DNA of 8,624 bases, taken from the NCBI GenBank assembly GCA_025999775.1, contig BNXT01000041.1:1-8624 (forward strand). The letters are read 5' to 3'. The number at the start of each line of letters is the position of its first letter. Position 1 is the first letter of the stretch. The position numbers were made by a program, and so were the translations under genes. The notes under the pieces are model-generated. The model was not told where the DNA came from. It did not search any database and saw nothing but the letters and a program-made list of their open reading frames with translations. Below, piece by piece: positions 1-5,638 of this stretch. The stretch comes from Bacteroidia bacterium. Lineage in GTDB: Bacteria; Bacteroidota; Bacteroidia; Bacteroidales; P3.

Positions 1-97
1 AAATAAAATTTAGCAACATTAATATCTTTTATTTTGTTCATTATGACTTTTATGTGTCCCCATGGAACATTGAAAACAACATCCCTCAAAATAGTTG

Positions 98-134
98 CTT
101 CCAATTTATCCCCAAGCTGGGGATAAATTGGAAG
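98..134. repeat. Perfect palindrome 1: 17-bp arms, 3-bp loop
   Basis: Arms 98-114 and 118-134 are exact reverse complements around the loop AGC. The core, TTATCCCC...GGGGATAA, is shared in opposite orientation with the palindrome at 142-198. It lies in the DUF1016-like frame, where the minus strand reads LPIYPQLGDKLEA. The arms are not followed by a T-run on either strand, so it is not a typical terminator. Confidence 0.93.
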
Positions 135-141
135 TCCTTGA

Positions 142-198
142 TTTTCAGTATTTTTCAAATTATCCCCAGCTTGGGGATAATTTGAAAAATACTGAAAA
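142..198. repeat. Perfect palindrome 2: 27-bp arms, 3-bp loop
   Basis: Arms 142-168 and 172-198 are exact reverse complements around the loop GCT. Only 7 bp (135-141) separate it from palindrome 1. The central 21 bp (160-180) is the reverse complement of the centre of palindrome 1; further out, the flanks differ between the two elements but each remains perfectly self-complementary. The minus strand reads through it in frame as FFQYFSNYPQAGDNLKNTEN. Such a long perfect inverted repeat is unusual inside coding sequence. Confidence 0.95.
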
Positions 199-235
199 AA
201 CAACCTACAATACTGTAAATTTGTAAACGAGAAAG

Positions 236-308
236 TGGTTGCGCTGGGATTCGAACCCAGGACCCCATCCTTAAAAGGGATGTGCTCTACCTGCTGAGCT
301 ACGCAGCC
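236..308 (-). tRNA. tRNA-Lys (anticodon UUU)
   Basis: A 73-nt cloverleaf can be drawn on the minus strand. The D stem is GCTC/GAGC, the anticodon stem CATCC/GGATG with loop CTTTTAA (anticodon TTT at 273-275), the variable loop GGGTC, and the T arm CTGGG-TTCGAAT-CCCAG. The acceptor stem GGCTGCG/CGCAACC pairs except for a C3-A70 mismatch. The discriminator base is A, and CCA is not encoded (the next bases are CTT), so CCA would be added after transcription. A Bacteroidota-type promoter lies just upstream, and the DUF1016-like fragment begins right at the 3' end. The structure is clear; the mismatch leaves slight doubt about full function. Confidence 0.95.
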
Positions 309-325
309 GTTTCAATACGAAGTTG

Positions 326-357
326 CAAAGTTAGGAAAATTTTTTAAAACCACCAAA
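326..357 (-). promoter_or_regulatory. Bacteroidota-type promoter for tRNA-Lys
   Basis: On the minus strand TTTG (354-357) is followed after 20 bp by TAACTTTG (326-333), an exact match to the Bacteroides -33 TTTG / -7 TAnnTTTG consensus with normal spacing. A start around 318-320 would give a leader of about 10 nt before the tRNA at 308. The promoter fits between the stop codon of the upstream gene (359-361) and the tRNA, so the tRNA can be transcribed on its own. Confidence 0.75.
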
Positions 358-358
358 T

Positions 359-2113
359 TTATCGTAATAAAGTTACTGCAACTTGCTTTCTTGTAGTAAT
401 ACCGAGCCTCACAAGGATCACACTACACACATAAACGCCTCCCGGCAACGGTTGCCCGAGATAAGTACCATCCCATGCCTGTTCGTAGGTATGGGCTTCA
501 AATACAGTTTTTCCCCACCGATCAATAATAAACCATTGTAAATCATCGTCCGATAGCGGTGCATACAGTGGACGATATAACGGTGATAGTCCTCCGTCGG
601 GGTAAAATCCGGTAGGTAAATAGATGGGCGTCTCTGCTGAAAAATAAACTATTACTCTATTGGATTGCGATAGGGTAGCTTCACAGTCCGTTTCGAGGTC
701 AGAAATAGCTCTAACAAAATATGACCACTGCGGATAGGATGATTTGGTGTTGGTAAATGAGGTGTCGCTCCAAGCGTAAGTCGTTGCACTAATGGCAGGC
801 AGAGTGGCTAACAAAAGGGTATCTCTGTCATTTTTTCCAGACACACGATAGATGGCGTAATGTTGGATAGTACGCCCTTGATAAGCATTCCAGCGTAGCG
901 AAAGTTCTTGTGTATTGACCCACACAGAGTGCAAAGAAACACCGCGTACCGTATCAGAACTACTCACCGTAAAACCGCAGGCGTTCTGCACTTCCGTATG
1001 AATAGCAATATCGGAAAAATCTAAATCTATGTCGTAAGGCTCTGTGATTTGCCCGTATGCTAGCTGATCTACGATAGTATCATTGGCGTAAACAGACAAT
1101 GTTTGCCACGTTACGGATTTATCTACTTTAACGGTTAAACGCCACTTTCCATCTTTAGTATAGGTTACGTTTTTGATGCAATGATAACTTGGAGTAGGCG
1201 CTTGTTGTAAGTAGATTGTAGCTATTGTGGAATTGGCAAACAGCGTGTCAACAGCGCTAACAGCTCGCACGAAGACTTGCACTTTCCCGTCAGTATGATT
1301 GGCTGTAAAAGAAGCCGTATTGAGCGTGTTATCAACGGTTAATTTTTTTGTGAAAATAGAATCGGCTTCACTAACCCAAATCTCAAAATGATCAATGTCT
1401 TTAATACTTTGTTGAGCGGTTGTCCATTGTACACGTATAGCATGTTGACATTCTTCATAAGTTGAGGTCGCCATAAAAGGCTTTTTGGGTTCACTCATCA
1501 AACCGGTATTACCGCAGTTATCTACGGCGGCGATACGATAAGATACACTGGTATTAGGCTGTTCCGGAATTAAATAGGACGCAGTACTGCCACCGTGTAG
1601 CGTATTGAAGGCTGTAACGGTAGCGCCAATCTGTTGAAAAAGTTTATATCCGGAAATGGAATCCGAACATACGGAACATCCTGAAAATAGGGGAGTCCAC
1701 TGAATGAACAAGTGCCCACTCTGGGTATCCACACTCAACGCATCAATGGGAACTTCGTCAGGCGGCTCTTTGTCTTGTATCAAAACGCTTGTCTCTGCAG
1801 AAGTACACACGTCGTTAGCAACAGCCACACGATAAGCAACCGTCGTATTACAGTAATGATGCTCATCCGTCAGAGTGTAATTAGTGGTACCGGCGGCGGG
1901 CGTATGCTGTATCAATTCGTGCCATACGGAATCGAAATCAATCTTATACAGAACGGTATGCACCACATTGTTACAGTGCGATGGCGTAGTATAGGCTATT
2001 TGCACGTGACCGTTGTTACGGTTCGTTAATGTCAGAGTAATCTGCGAAGTTGCGATACTCGCATGGATTGCACAAATCAACAACAACAAGCCGATTGTTG
2101 TTTGCCGTATCAT
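359..2113 (-). CDS. Secreted fibronectin-III-like protein with T9SS type B (gliding-motility-associated) sorting domain
   Basis: The 584-residue protein starts with a signal peptide (residues 1 to about 23; a hydrophobic GLLLLICAI core, probable cleavage after IATS). The body consists of beta-rich repeats with fibronectin-III-like endings, such as YRIAAVDNCGNTG around residue 195 and YFVRAIS further on. Residues 491-584 match the C-terminal sorting domain seen in gliding-motility-associated proteins: IYLPTGFYPDGG, then IIDRWGKTVFE, WDGTYLGQPLPGGVYV and a final basic VTLLR. Such domains direct export across the outer membrane by the type IX secretion system and surface attachment. The usual NGDG.ND element is degenerate here (PDGGLSPLYRP). 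No enzymatic domain is recognisable, so an adhesin or surface-structure role is inferred. The ATG (2111-2113) overlaps the purD stop as ATGA, suggesting translational coupling. Confidence 0.85.
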   Translation of the reverse strand: MIRQTTIGLLLLICAIHASIATSQITLTLTNRNNGHVQIAYTTPSHCNNVVHTVLYKIDFDSVWHELIQHTPAAGTTNYTLTDEHHYCNTTVAYRVAVANDVCTSAETSVLIQDKEPPDEVPIDALSVDTQSGHLFIQWTPLFSGCSVCSDSISGYKLFQQIGATVTAFNTLHGGSTASYLIPEQPNTSVSYRIAAVDNCGNTGLMSEPKKPFMATSTYEECQHAIRVQWTTAQQSIKDIDHFEIWVSEADSIFTKKLTVDNTLNTASFTANHTDGKVQVFVRAVSAVDTLFANSTIATIYLQQAPTPSYHCIKNVTYTKDGKWRLTVKVDKSVTWQTLSVYANDTIVDQLAYGQITEPYDIDLDFSDIAIHTEVQNACGFTVSSSDTVRGVSLHSVWVNTQELSLRWNAYQGRTIQHYAIYRVSGKNDRDTLLLATLPAISATTYAWSDTSFTNTKSSYPQWSYFVRAISDLETDCEATLSQSNRVIVYFSAETPIYLPTGFYPDGGLSPLYRPLYAPLSDDDLQWFIIDRWGKTVFEAHTYEQAWDGTYLGQPLPGGVYVCSVILVRLGITTRKQVAVTLLR

Positions 2114-3171
2114 TTTGTATAGGGTAATAAATCGTAACCTATGTCCGTACGATGGTAGCGCCCCTCAAAATCAACGGTTTTCACTTGTTGATATGTGGTA
2201 TCAATGGCTTCTTGCAAGGTGTTGCCTAAAGTAGTAATGGCAACTACGCGTCCGCCATTACTACATAGTTGGTCGTCCGCCATCTGCTTCGTACCGGCAT
2301 GAAATATCAAGGCATCGGACGAGGCTTCTGCAAAATGGAGACGGTAACCTTTTTCGTAGTGTTCGGGATAACCGGCGGCAGTGAGCATCACGCATACGGC
2401 ATAACGCGGGTCAATTTGCAAGGTTTCGGTATGTAATTGTTGTGTGACAACGGATTTGAAGAGCTGTAATAAATCGGATTGAATACGCGGTAAAATAGCT
2501 TCCGTTTCAGGATCACCTAAACGTACATTATATTCGATGACATAAGGCTCGTCGTTTACATCCATCAATCCAATGAATAAAAAACCTTGGTAGGGGATAC
2601 CGTCCGTTTGTAGCCCATCAATGGTGGGACGAACAATACGTTGTTCAACTTTATTCATAAAGGCTTCGGACGCAAAGGGAACAGGTGAAACAGCGCCCAT
2701 ACCGCCTGTGTTTAATCCTGTATCATGGTCGCCAACGCGCTTGTAATCCTTGGCGCTGGGTAATATCTTGTATGAATGACCATCCGTCAGCACAAATACC
2801 GATAATTCAATACCCGTTAAAAACTGTTCAATAACAACGGTATCCGACGCTTTCCCGAATTTTGAATGTGCGAGCATCTCATCCAATTCAGCGTATGCTT
2901 CCGAGACAGTGTTGAGAATGACCACCCCTTTTCCGGCAGACAACCCATCGGCTTTGAGAACGTAGGGCGGCGTTAAGGTTAAGAGATAACGCTTAGCCTC
3001 ATCTATTTGGGTTTTATTGAAAACAGCGTAGGAGGCAGTAGGAATATGATGTCGTTGCATAAACGCTTTCGCAAAGGCTTTGCTGCCTTCTAATTGAGCC
3101 GCCTCACGTTGTGGACCAATAACAGGGATGCTGCGTAAGCGGAGGTCATTCAAAAAATAGTTACCAAAATC
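2110..3171 (-). pseudogene. purD: Phosphoribosylamine--glycine ligase (GAR synthetase), N-terminally truncated
   Basis: PurD joins phosphoribosylamine and glycine using ATP in the second step of purine synthesis. About 353 residues are recognisable, from DFGNYFLND and IPVIGP through EGSKAFAKAFMQRHHIPTA, the ATP-grasp motifs VLKADGLSAGKGV, RVGDHDTGLNTGGMGA and VIEYNVRLGDPETE, to the C-terminal NGGRVVAITTLG and DIGYDLLPYTK. The middle and C-terminal parts are intact and free of stops. Family members are about 425-430 residues and begin with a GxGGREHALAWK motif and a VVGPE..LV stretch. Neither is present: beyond about 3171 the open frame continues to 3327 only as the antisense of the FGE-like gene. 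The first in-frame ATG inside homologous sequence is at 3058-3060, which would remove still more. Either a real 5' deletion or an assembly join; activity is unlikely without the N-terminal domain. Confidence 0.88.
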
Positions 3172-4626
3172 GTGTTGTTGACCACCGTTTTTCTGATAAC
3201 CAACGGGGTGGCGCAAGCACAAGCTAACGAGCCGGAGATGGTTGTCGTAGCGGGAGGTACAACCGTGCTCAACGGCACTACTGTAACGATGGATAATTTT
3301 CATATCAGCAAGTACGAAATAACACAAAAACAGTGGTATGACGTGATGGGCAGTTGGGCGCCCGCCGATGCTCCCTCGCCACAGTATGGCGTAGGCGATG
3401 ACTATCCAATGTACAACGTGAGCTATGACGACATCCTAACCTATCTGGAAAAACTCAATCAGTTAACAGGCAAAGACTACCGTTTGCCAACCGAGGCGGA
3501 GTGGGAATACGCCGCCAAGGGTGGACAAAGTACAAATAACTATACCTACAGTGGTAGCAATACCATTGGTGAGGTGGCTTGGTATAGCGCCAATGCAGGT
3601 AACAAGACCCATGCTGTAGGCAGCAAAACCGCTAATGAATTGGACCTCTACGACATGAGCGGGAATGTCAGGGAATGGTGTAGCGACCGGTATGGTAGTC
3701 AATATCCTTCGGATGTCATCAATCCGGTGGGAGCATCCTTTCAAGGCTCCTATTTTGTGATTCGAGGCGGCGGTTGGAATGGCGATACGGCGAATTGTGC
3801 TGTTACGAATCGCCGTAACAACTCACCCTCTTACCGTTATCCCTACGTAGGGTTCCGCGTTGTTTGTTGTGCCGATAATAATGTTATACAGCCCGTTGCG
3901 TGTGGTATTGACATGATAACTGTAGAAAGTGGTAATACTACGCTTAATGGAACAGCAGTATTTATCAGTACGTTTCAGATAGGGAAGTACGAAGTAACAC
4001 AAAAACTGTGGTATTGTGCAATGGGGAGTTGGCCCAGTACCGCTCCATCAGGTACGTATGGCATGGGCGATGACTATCCGATGTATAATGTAAGTTGGGA
4101 AGATATTGTCGGTACGTCATCGGGCGGTAGTTTAGGTTATACGGAAAAAGACGTTACATATTATACGAATGGTTTTTGTTACAAATTGTCGGTATTGGCG
4201 AATGGCGGTACCTTAGGCAGCTTGCATTATCGTTTACCGACAGAAGCAGAATGGGAGTACGCAGCGAAAGGCGGACAAAGCACGCATAATTATACCTATA
4301 GCGGGAGTAATACGGTTGACGAGGTGGCTTGGTCTTCAGAAAATTCCGGTGGTACAACGCATACAATAGGTACTAAAACCGCCAACGAGCTGGGTATTTA
4401 TGATATGACAGGGAATGTATGGGAGTGGTGCAGTGATTGGCATGGGAGTACTTATCCAAGTGGTACGAGTAATCCTACAGGCGCTACAACTGGCTCTGAC
4501 CGCGTGGTTCGCAGCGGTAGCTGGAACAACGTTGCGTCGTCTTGCACGGTTTCCTATCGCAACTACTACTCGCTTGCGTCTCGCTACAACTTCGACTTAG
4601 GCTTCCGCGTGGTTATAGATCCATAG
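3172..4626 (+). CDS. Exported protein with two tandem FGE-sulfatase (SUMF1-like) domains; 5' end probably incomplete
   Basis: The 484-residue frame begins at a GTG with a hydrophobic, signal-like stretch (VFLITNGVAQAQA, cleavage likely after AQA near residue 18) that lacks the usual basic residues. The native start was therefore probably upstream and lost at the junction with purD. Domain 1 spans about residues 22-231 and domain 2 about 247-481. Both carry the family pattern: M..V..G, F.I.KYE.TQ..WY..MG, GDDYPMYNVS, YRLPTEAEWEYAAKGG, DM.GNV.EWCSD and a closing GFRVV. Catalytic FGE needs two cysteines near the C-terminus; the matching segments (GGGWNGDTANC, SGSWNNVASSC) retain only one, so a non-catalytic C-lectin-like fold, possibly for binding, is inferred. 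The last 114 bases show distinct codon use (see findings). It converges with atpG across 114 bp. Confidence 0.85.
   Translation: MLLTTVFLITNGVAQAQANEPEMVVVAGGTTVLNGTTVTMDNFHISKYEITQKQWYDVMGSWAPADAPSPQYGVGDDYPMYNVSYDDILTYLEKLNQLTGKDYRLPTEAEWEYAAKGGQSTNNYTYSGSNTIGEVAWYSANAGNKTHAVGSKTANELDLYDMSGNVREWCSDRYGSQYPSDVINPVGASFQGSYFVIRGGGWNGDTANCAVTNRRNNSPSYRYPYVGFRVVCCADNNVIQPVACGIDMITVESGNTTLNGTAVFISTFQIGKYEVTQKLWYCAMGSWPSTAPSGTYGMGDDYPMYNVSWEDIVGTSSGGSLGYTEKDVTYYTNGFCYKLSVLANGGTLGSLHYRLPTEAEWEYAAKGGQSTHNYTYSGSNTVDEVAWSSENSGGTTHTIGTKTANELGIYDMTGNVWEWCSDWHGSTYPSGTSNPTGATTGSDRVVRSGSWNNVASSCTVSYRNYYSLASRYNFDLGFRVVIDP
4501..4614 (+). other. Candidate DGR-type variable region at the 3' end of the FGE-like gene
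   Basis: This segment encodes the RVVRSGSWNN...GFRVV tail of domain 2. By direct count all 4 Asn codons here are AAC and all 5 Arg codons are CGC, whereas in the rest of domain 2 (3901-4500) Asn is AAT 10 times and AAC once, and the only Arg codon is CGT. Variable regions of diversity-generating retroelements sit at exactly this place in FGE/C-lectin-fold proteins and derive from AAC-rich templates. No template repeat, reverse transcriptase or accessory gene is in the window, so this remains a hypothesis. Confidence 0.4.
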
Positions 4627-4740
4627 TTTACCTTTCCTTTGGGAGTGGTTAAAAAAATTGAGAATAGAGACAATCCAAATCCTGCAAATCTTAAAATCTT
4701 GTAAATCCTGATTCAGACAATTGATAGCGCCTCCAAAAAA
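4627..4740. other. Convergent intergenic gap
   Basis: These 114 bp lie between the 3' ends of the FGE-like gene (plus strand) and atpG (minus strand). They contain no open reading frame of note and no clear hairpin-plus-T-run terminator for either side, though both transcripts must end near here. The only structure seen is the degenerate repeat at 4671-4720. Confidence 0.7.
4671..4720. repeat. Short degenerate tandem repeat (AAATC every 8-9 bp)
   Basis: AAATC starts at 4677, 4686, 4694 and 4703 (spacing 9, 8, 9), usually followed by CTG or TT, and the block ends with CCTGATTCAGAC. On the minus strand it reads as repeated AGGATTT-like units after GTCTGAATC. From memory, blocks of this kind recur between genes in Bacteroidota genomes; that cannot be confirmed here. 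Confidence 0.55.
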
Positions 4741-5625
4741 TTACGCCGATAAAGCGTTAGCGCCATTCGTGATTTCAATAATTTCATTAGTGATAGCCGC
4801 TTGACGTGCTTTATTGAACGACAGTTTGAGATCTTTGAGCATTTGTGAAGCATTCTCGGTGGCTTTGTGCATGGATGTCATACGAGCGCCATGCTCGGCA
4901 GTAAGCGACTCTAAGAAAAACTGATATAAACGCAGTTTTATGATCTTGGGAATAAGCGCCTCTTCAACTTCCGTATGATTTGGTAAAAAGATACAGTCTG
5001 AATCCGCTGTAATAGTAGCTGTTTCTTCTTGTAAACGTTCCATTGCAAAAGGTACTAAGGTTGTCGTCAACGTTTTGTACACCGCTGCATTGATAAAATG
5101 ATTGGAAATAACATCCACGCGGTCGTATTGCTTCTTCAAAAAGGCGTTAAGAAATTGTTCCGCCAACTTAGCGCTCTGCTCATAAGATAGTTTGTCCAAT
5201 AGTTCGTCGTAATGACCAACAACTTTATAGTCCGTGTGTTTCGTCATATATTCGCCGACTTTTCTACCCACGCAGACGAGTGAAATATTAACCGAGGAAT
5301 CTGTCGCTAAGGTTTGCAAATGTTGAATAACTTCTTTAGCTACTGTTGCATTGAATGAGCCGCACAATCCGCTATTGGAACTTACAGCGACCACTAATAC
5401 ATTTTTAACTTCGCGTTCTTGAGCAAAAGGAGACGTTCCTGCGATGCCGCCCTTTAGGGTATGTGCGACAACGCTTTGCATGCGCGCACAATAAGGGCGC
5501 AATTTCAGTACTAAATTCTGACTTTTGCGTAATTTCGACGCCGAGACCATCTTCATTGCTGAGGTGATCTGTTCCATAGAAGCTACGGAATCAATACGCG
5601 TTTTTATTTCTTTGAGATTAGCCAC
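4741..5625 (-). CDS. atpG: F1F0 ATP synthase gamma subunit
   Basis: The gamma subunit is the central rotor shaft of F1, turning inside the alpha/beta ring to couple proton flow to ATP synthesis. The 294-residue product has the conserved N-terminal helix (LKEIKTRIDSVASMEQITSAMKMVSASKLRK), the central Rossmann-like region (VLVVAVSSNSGLCGSFNATV near residues 75-95) and the C-terminal helix ending KARQAAITNEIIEITNGANAL, which together form the coiled-coil shaft. Length is normal (E. coli about 287). The start is GTG (5623-5625): it matches the family N-terminus exactly, and no nearby in-frame ATG exists. It lies 13 bp after the atpA stop and is the last gene of the operon, as is common in Bacteroidota. 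Confidence 0.97.
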   Translation of the reverse strand: MANLKEIKTRIDSVASMEQITSAMKMVSASKLRKSQNLVLKLRPYCARMQSVVAHTLKGGIAGTSPFAQEREVKNVLVVAVSSNSGLCGSFNATVAKEVIQHLQTLATDSSVNISLVCVGRKVGEYMTKHTDYKVVGHYDELLDKLSYEQSAKLAEQFLNAFLKKQYDRVDVISNHFINAAVYKTLTTTLVPFAMERLQEETATITADSDCIFLPNHTEVEEALIPKIIKLRLYQFFLESLTAEHGARMTSMHKATENASQMLKDLKLSFNKARQAAITNEIIEITNGANALSA

Positions 5626-5638
5626 GTGTCCGGTATTT

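Larger units (their letters stand above)
1..235 (-). pseudogene. 5'-truncated DUF1016/YhcG-like nuclease gene fragment, running off the window edge
   Basis: On the minus strand the frame with codons at 231-233 down to 3-5 is open throughout. It contains the motif VPWGHIKVIMNKIKD followed by AKFY, which resembles the PWGH...K.K......FY stretch of the N-terminal domain of DUF1016 (YhcG, PDDEXK-superfamily nucleases). Upstream, FSFTNLQYCRLFFQYF resembles the family's GFS..NL.Y.R.F element, followed by two copies of a YPQ[A/L]GD[N/K]L motif. Family proteins normally have tens of residues before GFS..NL. Here that part is missing: the frame runs back through the tRNA to a stop at 312-314, with no ATG before position 41. 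I infer a gene whose 5' end was lost at the tRNA 3' end. The 3' part lies outside the window, so its state is unknown. Family assignment is from motif memory, not a search. Confidence 0.62.

Noticed and set aside
1..41. A separate new gene starting at the ATG at 39-41 (minus)
   Set aside because: The same frame continues upstream with conserved DUF1016-like sequence (VPWGHIKVI directly before this ATG), so the Met is internal.
98..198. Palindromes as a double transcription terminator or as DnaA-box-like origin sites (TTATCCCCA resembles TTATCCACA)
   Set aside because: No T-run follows either stem on either strand, the boxes differ from the DnaA consensus, no other origin features are present, and the sequence reads through in frame as a recognisable protein.
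1712..2234. Plus-strand open frames opposite the surface-protein and purD genes
   Set aside because: They are short, lack recognisable motifs, and lie wholly antisense to well-supported genes.
3172..3327. N-terminal extension of the purD open frame up to an apparent start at 3327
   Set aside because: This part is the exact antisense of the signal peptide and first FGE-domain residues, shows none of the PurD N-terminal motifs, and is an accidental open frame.
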